DNA of 7,969 nucleotides from Candidatus Zixiibacteriota bacterium (GTDB taxonomy: Bacteria > Zixibacteria > MSB-5A5 > GN15 > JACZUZ01): assembly GCA_022572905.1 (NCBI GenBank), contig JACZUZ010000069.1, positions 1-7,969 of the forward strand. Reading direction: 5' to 3'. The notes under the pieces were generated by a model. It saw only the letters and a program-made list of their open reading frames with translations, ran no database searches and was not told the origin of the DNA. The stretch's first letter is position 1; every line of letters starts with the position of its first letter. Below are positions 1 to 6,434 of the stretch, piece after piece. The translations under genes and the position numbers were made by a program.

Positions 1-1419
1 TCTGGCAAGCCGGTGGGGATTTTTAAAACTCATGAACATTCGCCCCGCGTAATAATAGCCAATTCACATCTGGCGCCAGCTTGGGCCAATTGGGAAAAAT
101 TCCGCGAACTGGAACGTCTCGGGCTGATAATGTACGGACAAATGACCGCCGGAAGCTGGATATACATTGGCGCCCAGGGGATTATACAAGGTACATACGA
201 AACCTTCGCGGCCGTCGGGCGGCGTCATTTTGGGGGTGATCTCGCCGGAAAGTGGATTCTTACCGGCGGAATGGGCGGAATGGGCGGAGCGCAACCTCTG
301 GCCGCGACGCTCAATGGGACGAGTTTACTTTGCGTGGAAGTCGATCAGGCTCGCATCAACCGGCGGCTGAAAATCGGCTACTGCGATTTGAAAGTTAACT
401 CTCTTGATAAGGCCCTCAAGCTGATAAATGAAAGCCTCAAATCCGGCCAGCCGATTTCAATCGGACTTGTGGGGAACTGCGCCGAAGTTTTTCCCGAAAT
501 TCACCGTCGCGGAATTGTCCCTGATATTGTTACCGACCAAACCAGCGCCCACGACGAGCTAAACGGCTATATCCCGGCGGGATTGAGCCTCGCTGAAGCT
601 AATAAACTCAGGAAAGGCGATCCGCAAGGTTATATTGAGCGCTCCTTCGATTCGATGGCCACGCATTGCGAGGCAATGGTCAATTTCAAGAAAGCAGGCT
701 CTGTGGTTTTCGACTACGGAAACAATCTGCGCGGTCAGGCCGAAAAAGGCGGACTCGCAAATGCGTTCGATATCCCCGGATTTGTGCCCGAATATATTCG
801 CCCGCTATTCTGCGAGGGTAAAGGTCCCTTCCGCTGGGTAGCTCTTTCCGGCAGGGCCAAAGACATTCATGTCACCGATGAAATAATCTTGAAAGAATTC
901 AAAAAAGACACCGCCCTTTGCCGCTGGATTGAAATGGCCAGACGCAAGATTCCTTTCCAGGGCCTCCCGGCCCGAATTTGCTGGCTGGGCTATGGCGAAC
1001 GAGCGCGTTTCGGGGCGCTGATAAATCGAGCAGTCGCCAAAGGGGAAATCTCGGCCCCAGTCGTGATCGGGCGGGATCATCTGGACTGCGGATCGGTTAC
1101 CAGTCCCTACCGCGAAACAGAAAACATGAAAGACGGCTCAGACGCTATCGCCGACTGGCCGCTACTTAACGCCATGCTCAATGTCACCTCCGGGGCTAGT
1201 TGGGTATCGATTCATCATGGCGGCGGAGTGGGAATCGGCAATTCGATTCACGCCGGAATGGTCATTGTCGCGGACGGAACTCGCAAAACAGCGGTGCGAC
1301 TCAACCGGACTCTGACCAATGATCCCGGAACAGGAGTCATGCGGCACGCCGACGCTGGTTATGAAAAGGCCATAAAGTTTGCCAAGTCGAACGATCTTAA
1401 GCTACCTTCGGTCAGATGA
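1..1419 (+). CDS. hutU: Urocanate hydratase (urocanase), 5'-truncated by the window edge
   Basis: Urocanase converts urocanate to 4-imidazolone-5-propionate in the cytoplasm, the second step of histidine degradation, using tightly bound NAD+. The reading frame is open from base 1 and the GTG at 13 is only an internal codon; 472 residues are present, and about 80 N-terminal residues of the usual ~550 must lie upstream. Visible hallmarks, numbered from base 1, are the [15 protein letters not shown] block near residue 47, the glycine-rich NAD-contact loop [16 protein letters not shown] near 90, the [11 protein letters not shown] block near 237, and [15 protein letters not shown] near 321, whose Cys327 corresponds to the conserved active-site-region cysteine. 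[17 protein letters not shown], the [11 protein letters not shown] loop and [18 protein letters not shown] follow. The C-terminus looks complete. hutI starts 34 bp downstream, consistent with a hut operon; hutH may lie upstream but is not seen. Confidence 0.97.
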   Translation, partial: SGKPVGIFKTHEHSPRVIIANSHLAPAWANWEKFRELERLGLIMYGQMTAGSWIYIGAQGIIQGTYETFAAVGRRHFGGDLAGKWILTGGMGGMGGAQPLAATLNGTSLLCVEVDQARINRRLKIGYCDLKVNSLDKALKLINESLKSGQPISIGLVGNCAEVFPEIHRRGIVPDIVTDQTSAHDELNGYIPAGLSLAEANKLRKGDPQGYIERSFDSMATHCEAMVNFKKAGSVVFDYGNNLRGQAEKGGLANAFDIPGFVPEYIRPLFCEGKGPFRWVALSGRAKDIHVTDEIILKEFKKDTALCRWIEMARRKIPFQGLPARICWLGYGERARFGALINRAVAKGEISAPVVIGRDHLDCGSVTSPYRETENMKDGSDAIADWPLLNAMLNVTSGASWVSIHHGGGVGIGNSIHAGMVIVADGTRKTAVRLNRTLTNDPGTGVMRHADAGYEKAIKFAKSNDLKLPSVR

Positions 1420-1453
1420 ACTCCAGAGCGCTAAAATCGAAAATCGATAACTT

Positions 1454-2797
1454 ATGACTCCCGCTGAAGAACAGTACCCCCTTGATTCCGATGTGGTTGA
1501 AATAATGGGCAAGCCGGTCGGCCCTCCCAAACGCGCCACTCTCTTGATTCGTAACATCTCCCAGCTGGTAACATTGCAGGGCGCCTCCCCGCGCAAAGGA
1601 GCGGACATGAATAATCTGGCCATTATTGAAAGCGCTGGCCTGGCTGTCTCGGGCGACTCAGTATTGGCTATTGGCCCGAGCGACGAAATTGAAGGTCAGG
1701 TCGATCTGGCGCCCGGTTGTCATTTGATAGACGCTGGGGGAGGCGTGGTCACGCCTGGTTTTGTTGACAGTCATACTCATCCGGTCTTTAATATGACCCG
1801 CGAAAAAGAATTCGAGATGCGTTTGCAGGGAAAATCTTATATGGAAATAGCCGATTCCGGCGGCGGAATACGCGCATCGGTCAGAGATTTGCGCGCTACC
1901 GATGAAAAGACCCTGCGCCTGCGTCTGAATGGCCGTCTGGACAGAATGCTGGCTCATGGCACAACGACGGTTGAGGCGAAATCGGGCTATGGTCTTTCCA
2001 CCGCTTCGGAGTTGATGTCACTTGAAGTTATCAAGTATCTGAACGAACGCCATCCTCTCGAAATAATCCCCACCTTCCTCGGGGCGCATGAAGTTCCCGA
2101 TGAACACCGGTCCAATCGCGCGGAGTATATCAAGATTCTGATTAACGAAATGATTCCGCAGGTTGCGGAGAAAAACCTGGCGAATTTCTGCGATATTTTC
2201 TGCGAAAAGGGCGTTTTCAGCGTCGTTGAATCCCGCGAAATTCTGAAAGCCGCCGCCAAACACGGTTTGAAACTGAAACTTCACGCCGATGAGCTCGATT
2301 CATCCGGCGGGGCGGAACTGGCTTGCGAACTCGGAGCGGTTTCGGCGGATCATCTTGTTTCGGTTTCTTCCGACGGGATTTCCGCTCTGGCGAAATCAAA
2401 TACGATTGCCACTCTTCTTCCCGGAACCACCTATAGCCTTGGACTCAAAAATTTCGCTCCGGCTCGAGACCTGATTGAAAGAGGAGCGATCATTGCTCTG
2501 GCGACCGATTGCAATCCCGGTTCGAACTATTGTGAGTCTATGCCCATGATAATCTCGCTGGCTTGTGTCCATTATCGGCTGACACCCGCCGAGGCTATTT
2601 GCGCGGCAACTGTGAACGCCGCCGCCGCGCTGGGCTTGGCAGGAGAACGCGGACAAATAAACATCGGAGGCGTGGCCGATCTGGTAGTCTGGGACGCAGG
2701 AGATTACCGCGAAATCCCTTATCACTATGGAGTCAATCTGGTTCGCGAAGTGATCAAGTCCGGCAAAGTTGTAGTTCAGCAAAATAAGAAGGCGTAA
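1454..2797 (+). CDS. hutI: Imidazolonepropionase
   Basis: HutI hydrolyses 4-imidazolone-5-propionate to N-formimino-L-glutamate, the step after urocanase; it is a cytosolic metal-dependent amidohydrolase. Visible in the 447-residue reading are a short beta-sandwich part (about 27-100), then GFVDSHTHPVF with metal-ligand His107 and His109, the AKSGYGLST block near 175, FLGAHEVP with His212, LHADEL with His277 and Glu280, SADHL with His300, and LATDCNPGS with Asp352. The composite domain resumes after 395 (ADLVVWDAG). All expected metal and catalytic residues are present. The start is uncertain: an in-frame stop at 1448 makes ATG 1454 the first possible start, but family alignment begins near residue 27, so ATG 1505 (430 residues) fits the usual 405-420 better. 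Neither start has a strong Shine-Dalgarno sequence. The stop codon overlaps the next gene's start by one base. Confidence 0.96.
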   Translation: MTPAEEQYPLDSDVVEIMGKPVGPPKRATLLIRNISQLVTLQGASPRKGADMNNLAIIESAGLAVSGDSVLAIGPSDEIEGQVDLAPGCHLIDAGGGVVTPGFVDSHTHPVFNMTREKEFEMRLQGKSYMEIADSGGGIRASVRDLRATDEKTLRLRLNGRLDRMLAHGTTTVEAKSGYGLSTASELMSLEVIKYLNERHPLEIIPTFLGAHEVPDEHRSNRAEYIKILINEMIPQVAEKNLANFCDIFCEKGVFSVVESREILKAAAKHGLKLKLHADELDSSGGAELACELGAVSADHLVSVSSDGISALAKSNTIATLLPGTTYSLGLKNFAPARDLIERGAIIALATDCNPGSNYCESMPMIISLACVHYRLTPAEAICAATVNAAAALGLAGERGQINIGGVADLVVWDAGDYREIPYHYGVNLVREVIKSGKVVVQQNKKA

Positions 2798-2799
2798 TG
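2787..2799 (+). promoter_or_regulatory. Ribosome-binding site and TAATG coupling junction, hutI to lptE
   Basis: AGAAGG at 2787-2792 lies inside the last hutI codons, four bases before ATG 2797. The hutI stop TAA (2795-2797) shares its last A with that ATG. This arrangement fixes the downstream start and is typical of translational coupling or re-initiation. Confidence 0.7.
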
Positions 2800-3327
2800 A
2801 AGAGACTATTGAGAACGGCTCTATTATGTCGCCAGAAGTATTGTTTGCTCGCATTGTGTTTGTTAGGTATCAGTGTCACACAAATATCTTGCGGCGTTTA
2901 TAGTTTCAAGAAATCAGGCGGCGCCAGTTTGATCAAAACTGTCTCGGTGGCGCAATTTGATAACGAAACAATCGAACCCGGTGTGGCCGACCGCCTGACC
3001 GAATTGGTGATTGACGCAATTATTACTGAGGGAACGATTGATGTTGTCGGTCCCGGCGCCGCCGAGGCGATTCTTAGCGGTACGCTCAAAAGCTACAAGC
3101 GCGATCCATTCACTTACGATGAAAGCGACCGTGTTACTCAATATGTAGTTAAACTTAGCATGGAAATTACATTGCGTAAGACCAGCAATGACGATGAAAT
3201 CTGGAGTGAGATTTTCTACAATGAAGGCGTGTACAACGCTGACGATGAAACCGAGGAGGATGGCCAGACTCGCGCTGTCGCTTTACTCGTGACCGATATT
3301 CTCAACAAAACTTCCAAGGGCTGGTAG
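2797..3327 (+). CDS. lptE: LptE-like LPS-assembly outer-membrane lipoprotein
   Basis: LptE plugs the LptD barrel and helps place lipopolysaccharide in the outer leaflet. The 176-residue product has a basic N-terminus, a hydrophobic stretch (about 16-31) and Cys32 directly before GVYSF. This Cys-Gly-x-Tyr-x-Phe opening is characteristic of the LptE family, although Gln at position -3 makes the lipobox imperfect. The fold signature follows: a beta strand IKTVSVAQFDNET (about 46-58), PGVADRLTELVIDAI, AEAILSGTLKSYKRDPFTYD (about 88-107), a strand pair around VTQYVVKLSMEITLR, then an acidic loop and a C-terminal helix ending TDILNKTSKGW. Length fits the family. It starts inside the hutI stop codon, an unexpected neighbour, since lptE genes are more often found near leuS or holA. 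The family call rests on motif pattern and is fairly secure. Confidence 0.85.
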   Translation: MKRLLRTALLCRQKYCLLALCLLGISVTQISCGVYSFKKSGGASLIKTVSVAQFDNETIEPGVADRLTELVIDAIITEGTIDVVGPGAAEAILSGTLKSYKRDPFTYDESDRVTQYVVKLSMEITLRKTSNDDEIWSEIFYNEGVYNADDETEEDGQTRAVALLVTDILNKTSKGW

Positions 3328-3363
3328 ATTTTTTCTCTGCTGTTCTTGGCGCCCCTCCCGTTC

Positions 3364-3392
3364 TTGCGAAAGAAGTAATTATGGGATACATT
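3364..3392 (+). promoter_or_regulatory. Weak sigma70-like promoter candidate
   Basis: In the 132-bp gap after lptE, TTGCGA (3364-3369) and TACATT (3387-3392) are 17 bp apart, each matching four of six consensus bases. The -35 overlaps a small perfect stem (TTCTT, GCGA loop, AAGAA; 3361-3374). It would give an mRNA leader of roughly 60 bases for the gene at 3460. No clear terminator was found after lptE, so read-through from the hut genes is equally possible. Confidence 0.2.
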
Positions 3393-3444
3393 TGTATCGG
3401 CTACTGATAGTATTGCGAACACTTCAGAGAAAACATCGAAGAAT

Positions 3445-3456
3445 GAAAGAAGGTGA
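3445..3456 (+). promoter_or_regulatory. Ribosome-binding site that supports a GTG start
   Basis: A purine-rich GAAAGAAGGTGA sits directly before GTG 3460, with the AGG core six bases from the start. An in-frame TGA at 3454-3456 excludes any earlier start, and a signal peptide begins immediately after the GTG, so this codon is the best start despite being GTG. Confidence 0.7.
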
Positions 3457-3459
3457 ATT

Positions 3460-3972
3460 GTGAGATTACAGCGTTTGATATTCTTCGTTTCGTTATCGCT
3501 AGCGCTACCGGCAAGTTCATTCGCCGGTGGAACGTCGGGCCAGACCGGAATTGGTTTTTTGGTCACGGATATTTCCACATCTCTCAATCTTCGCATTTGG
3601 TCATCAGAAAATATGACTATCGAACCCACCTTCTCTTTTTCGCGTATATTCCCGAAAAATTCCGGGAGCTTGGCTAGCTATCAGATGGGACTAGGGATAG
3701 CCGCTCACTGGAAACCAGGCGAGGACCTCCGTCCATATATTGGAGGCAGAATATCTTTCGACATAGCCTCATTCAATGATGAGACATATGCAGATATCGC
3801 TTTCTCTCCGGTTTTTGGAGCGGAGTATTTCTTTTCTGATCACTTCTCTGTTGGCGGTGAATTTCAAGTCATTTTTGTCTTTACAGATGACACCTTCTCG
3901 CCTGCGTTACTGGCGACAAACGCCACATATATCCAGCCTGCCCAGGCTTTAACTGTGCAGTTGTATTTTTAG
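3460..3972 (+). CDS. Small outer-membrane beta-barrel protein (OmpA/OmpW-like size class)
   Basis: The 170-residue product begins with a clear signal peptide: basic MRLQR, a hydrophobic core and an ASSFA^GG cleavage site near residue 22. The rest alternates polar and hydrophobic residues in strand-length blocks separated by short turns, for example NMTIEPTFSFSRIF (51-64), YQMGLGIAAHW (74-84), RPYIGGRISFDIASF (91-105), FSPVFGAEYFFS (115-126) and HFSVGGEFQVIFVF (128-141). The final strand LTVQLYF ends in Phe, the typical beta-signal recognised by the BAM complex. About eight strands would fit, as in the generic outer-membrane beta-barrel domain families. The substrate or role is unknown. It lies 9 bp before the sorting-domain lipoprotein gene and is probably cotranscribed with it. 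Confidence 0.72.
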   Translation: MRLQRLIFFVSLSLALPASSFAGGTSGQTGIGFLVTDISTSLNLRIWSSENMTIEPTFSFSRIFPKNSGSLASYQMGLGIAAHWKPGEDLRPYIGGRISFDIASFNDETYADIAFSPVFGAEYFFSDHFSVGGEFQVIFVFTDDTFSPALLATNATYIQPAQALTVQLYF

Positions 3973-3975
3973 GAG
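3971..3975 (+). promoter_or_regulatory. Strong ribosome-binding site overlapping a stop codon
   Basis: AGGAG overlaps the TAG stop (3970-3972) of the preceding barrel gene and lies six bases before ATG 3982, linking translation of the two genes and fixing this start. Confidence 0.75.
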
Positions 3976-3981
3976 TGTAAG

Positions 3982-4506
3982 ATGAAAGTTGCTCGAGTTC
4001 TAATATGTTTGAGTTTGATCGTTCTAATTTCATGTTCAGGGAATGGTATAGCGGATCCAACATTCCTTTTTGACGGCTATACCGGTATAACTTACACGAA
4101 CGAAATTGGTGAAATTGTTGGCCCAATTGACCCGAGCGATTGGCAGGTTAGTCTTAGTTCACAAATAGGACTTCTTTCAAGTGATAGTCGGGAGAATCAA
4201 ATCTCATTGTCAAAGGTGATTCCCACAAAATTCGCCATTAATCCTGCCTATCCAAATCCGTCTGTTTCCCAATTCAAATTGACGATTGAATTTCCAATAG
4301 CTTCATCATATTCGATTACAGTATTAGATTTTGAGGGACGAACGATACGAAGTATTTCAGGAGAGGCGGATGCTGGCGCGTTTAACATCTTAATAGATCT
4401 ACGTTCTGAAAAAGCAGGTGTTTATAGGGTGTTCTACGCTTTTAGCGGTCTCAGCGGATACGGTGATGTCTGGCTTGTCAATTCCGGGAGCGGGTTTTTT
4501 GAATGA
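3982..4506 (+). CDS. Lipoprotein with a C-terminal sorting/FlgD-Ig-like beta domain
   Basis: The 174-residue product starts with a lipoprotein signal, with lipobox LISC and Cys18 as the lipidation site. Residues 30-55 contain an acidic TNEIGEIVGPIDPSDW segment. Residues 84-166 look like a C-terminal sorting domain (TIGR04183-like) or the related FlgD Ig-like fold: FAINPAYPNPS with the PNP turn at 91-93, strand FKLTIEFP, strand YSITVLDFEGRTIRSI, AGAFNILIDLRSEKAGVYRVFY, and a last strand GYGDVWLV. In type IX secretion such domains direct cargo across the outer membrane. Having one behind a lipobox, with only about 65 residues between, is odd because cargo normally has an ordinary signal peptide. 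It may instead be a plain Ig-like surface lipoprotein. Base composition is lower in G+C than in the hut genes. The role is not known. Confidence 0.75.
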   Translation: MKVARVLICLSLIVLISCSGNGIADPTFLFDGYTGITYTNEIGEIVGPIDPSDWQVSLSSQIGLLSSDSRENQISLSKVIPTKFAINPAYPNPSVSQFKLTIEFPIASSYSITVLDFEGRTIRSISGEADAGAFNILIDLRSEKAGVYRVFYAFSGLSGYGDVWLVNSGSGFFE

Positions 4507-4552
4507 TGTCACCCCGACTAACAGTTTCACTTTGCTAGAAGTTGAATTTAAT

Positions 4553-5143
4553 ATGTTTTTTTCACAACTAATCCAAATTCGATTGCTCCCAACGTTAGCC
4601 TTATTGATGATTATTTTGGTATCAACCAGCAACGCCGACGAGCGCGGAAATATTGAGTTAGGAGTGGACGCATCGTTTGAAGCGGAATTTCTGCTTGACG
4701 ATAGTGAACCGCTCAGCGAAGCTGAAGACCGCAGAGCTTTTCATTTCGAAGTTCCAAGTCGAGTCCGAATAGGCTTTTTTCCCAGTCCGAAAACCTCGCT
4801 GGAGATGGCAGTTAGTTTTTCTTCGGGGGAAAGCGCTACTTCAAGCGTGAGATCAAGCGCCTATGGCATCTCATTATTCCATCACTTTGTGCGTGAACAA
4901 TTCGCAATCACTCCCTATCTCGGTCTGACAACATTGTTGATTTCCAGAGATGAAGGCGATGACATTCTTCGGGAGCAATTTGCTGTGGGTCTTGCCGCAG
5001 GTTTCAAGAGTTCTCGCACGAAGGTGAGTCCGCGTTTTGATCTGGCGTTATACCGGCGTTTCAAAGGCGATGGTTTCCCGGCCTCCACGATTATTGTCAT
5101 ATCGGGCGGTTTTTCGGTATTTACCGGACCAGCCCCGAATTAA
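4553..5143 (+). CDS. Secreted/outer-membrane beta-barrel candidate
   Basis: The start is placed at ATG 4553, not at the in-frame ATG 4418, because residue 1 then begins a classical signal peptide: MFFSQLIQIRLL, a hydrophobic core and cleavage after STSNA^DE near residue 28. The earlier start would overlap the previous gene by about 90 bp and bury the signal. The Shine-Dalgarno sequence is weak (AGAAG about ten bases upstream). The 196-residue product shows amphipathic strand blocks: FHFEVPSRVRIGFFP, TSLEMAVSFSSG, AYGISLFHHFV, FAITPYLGLTTLLIS (118-132), EQFAVGLAAGFK (141-152), SPRFDLALYRRF, and STIIVISGGFSVF (178-190). There is no terminal aromatic beta-signal; it ends GPAPN. Several blocks resemble the barrel protein at 3460, so they may be distant paralogs. 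The function is unknown. Confidence 0.68.
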   Translation: MFFSQLIQIRLLPTLALLMIILVSTSNADERGNIELGVDASFEAEFLLDDSEPLSEAEDRRAFHFEVPSRVRIGFFPSPKTSLEMAVSFSSGESATSSVRSSAYGISLFHHFVREQFAITPYLGLTTLLISRDEGDDILREQFAVGLAAGFKSSRTKVSPRFDLALYRRFKGDGFPASTIIVISGGFSVFTGPAPN

Positions 5144-5291
5144 CGCAATTTCACCTTTGAGCGCGATCAAACCCTTGACTCAAGTTAGTTTAGCTTGACC
5201 AATTCCGACAGGGGCTGCATTATTCTCAAGCCTTGTCCGAACTCGTTTGATCTTACGAAATAATTGAATAAATACGGGCCTGCAAAAGGAG

Positions 5292-5321
5292 TTGGCGAGT
5301 TACTCGATTTGACTGTATAAT
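5292..5321 (+). promoter_or_regulatory. Sigma70-type promoter for the PorV/PorQ-family gene
   Basis: A perfect TATAAT at 5316-5321 is preceded, with an 18-bp spacer, by TTGGCG (5292-5297, four of six matches to the -35 consensus). Transcription would start near 5328, leaving a leader of about 35 bases before ATG 5364. It sits in a 220-bp gap that separates this gene from the cluster upstream, which supports independent transcription. Farther upstream, 5174-5184 is a perfect palindrome (CTTGA C TCAAG) whose CTTGAC half recurs at 5194-5199. Confidence 0.55.
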
Positions 5322-5363
5322 AGAGAGGCAGGCGAATTTCCTCCCAACGGCCGGAATCAACTC

Positions 5364-6353
5364 ATGAAATCAATTCGATCATTTATCCAGAGTTTTTCAA
5401 TACTTGCGTTCTCGCTGCTCCTCTCAATTTCAGTAATTCATGCTGATGAATTTAATCCTCGGGTAGGAACCCGCGCATTCACCTTTCTCAAAAGCCCGAT
5501 TGGCGCCCGTGCTGTGGCTATGGGAGGCGCCTTTACAGGTCTGGCCGATGATGAATCAGCGCTTTACTATAACCCGGCCGGAACTGTCTCTCAGAATGGC
5601 TCGCGGCTTATAATCGGCTACCAAAACTTTATGGCCGGAATTCAAAAGGGATTTTTGGGATATATCAAGCCCCTGGGTCCCGATCAGAAAATTGGAGTTT
5701 TCATTAATTATCTGGATTACGGAGATTTTATTCGAACTGACATCACCGGTCTCGAGAACGGCATATTTGGCGGCGGATCTGTGCTTCTCGGCGCAAATTA
5801 TTCGCGCCAGGTCAGCGAGAAACTTCAATTGGGAGCCAATTTCAAGCTGCTGTATTCAAAGGTAGACGCTTTTACAGCGACGGGAGCCGCTATTGACCTT
5901 GGAGCGAAATATATAATTCGCCAACAGTCCCGAACCCGAAGAGATCGCGGATTCGGGTCGATCGGTTTTTCGATTCAAAATCTGGGGTCAATGCTTTCTA
6001 CCTATGTGGATAACGCGGAAAAGGATCCTCTGCCACTCACATTCAGGTTAGGGGCCGGAGGGCAGCCCAGAGGCGTGCCATTGATTCTTTCCGGAGACAT
6101 AATCAAGTCGATCGACAATGACTTCCAGATCGCGGTTGGATCCGAATATACCGATGCCAGTCCGATAATATTGAGGTTGGGCTGGTCCAGCTTCGGATCG
6201 AATTATCGCACAACGGGCAATGATTCAAAACTGGCCGGATTCAGCTTTGGGGCGGGATTTATCTTTGATCGAATGCAAATATCATATAGCATTACCCCCA
6301 TGAATGATCTGGGCGAGACACACAGAATAACTGTCACTCGCGACTTGCGATAA
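5364..6353 (+). CDS. PorV/PorQ-family outer-membrane beta-barrel protein
   Basis: The 329-residue product has a signal peptide cleaved near residue 27 (SVIHA^DE). It then shows the family's N-terminal hallmark: AFTFLKSPIGARAVAMGGAF (about 38-57) and TGLADDESALYYNPAG (58-73). The middle is a series of strands (GYQNFMAGIQKGFLGYIKP, IGVFINYLDYG, GVNF-like GANFKLLYSKV, GSIGFSIQNLG). The family's C-terminal signature, ISYSITPMNDLGETHRITVT (about 306-325), is present. These are FadL-related barrels found widely in FCB-group bacteria. In Bacteroidetes, PorV carries sorting-domain cargo from the type IX translocon, and PorQ works with the sortase-like attachment complex. The sequence does not show which subtype this is, and many homologs occur in genomes without known type IX cargo. 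A predicted promoter lies directly upstream. The protein appears complete. Confidence 0.88.
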   Translation: MKSIRSFIQSFSILAFSLLLSISVIHADEFNPRVGTRAFTFLKSPIGARAVAMGGAFTGLADDESALYYNPAGTVSQNGSRLIIGYQNFMAGIQKGFLGYIKPLGPDQKIGVFINYLDYGDFIRTDITGLENGIFGGGSVLLGANYSRQVSEKLQLGANFKLLYSKVDAFTATGAAIDLGAKYIIRQQSRTRRDRGFGSIGFSIQNLGSMLSTYVDNAEKDPLPLTFRLGAGGQPRGVPLILSGDIIKSIDNDFQIAVGSEYTDASPIILRLGWSSFGSNYRTTGNDSKLAGFSFGAGFIFDRMQISYSITPMNDLGETHRITVTRDLR

Positions 6354-6370
6354 CGAATCAAAAGACAATG

Positions 6371-6423
6371 TGTCAATTCTGACAAAAATGAAAACGCAAA
6401 GATTGCGTAAGACTTCCTAGAAG
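6371..6423 (+). repeat. Three short perfect hairpins in the leader of the lipoprotein pair
   Basis: The 81-bp gap before ATG 6435 contains TGTCA-ATTC-TGACA (6371-6384), ACGCAA-AGA-TTGCGT (6394-6408) and CTTC-CTA-GAAG (6413-6423). None is followed by a T-run, so they do not look like an intrinsic terminator. The right arm of the third includes the AAGG core of the ribosome-binding site (6421-6427), so folding could hide it. Function is not shown. Confidence 0.45.
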
Positions 6424-6434
6424 GAAATCAAGCC

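Noticed and set aside
265..291. Tandem 9-base repeat (ATGGGCGGA) in hutU
   Set aside because: It encodes the conserved glycine-rich GGMGGMGG loop of urocanase, so it is explained by protein function.
2396..2854. Long open frame on the minus strand across the end of hutI (152 codons)
   Set aside because: It lies antisense to the conserved HutI C-terminal domain and its translation resembles no family; it is a shadow frame.
3314..3349. CCAAG/CTTGG inverted repeat after lptE as a terminator
   Set aside because: The loop is about 26 bases and contains the T-run inside it rather than after the stem, so it does not fit an intrinsic terminator.
4495..4510. T-run before the lipoprotein stop as a programmed frameshift joining it to the next gene
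   Set aside because: Six T bases alone are weak evidence, no stimulating structure is apparent, and the next gene has its own start and signal peptide.
4418..4552. In-frame N-terminal extension of the second barrel gene, overlapping the lipoprotein gene
   Set aside because: It would place the clear signal peptide (starting at ATG 4553) about 45 residues inside the protein; the overlap region encodes the last strands of the sorting-type domain in its own frame.
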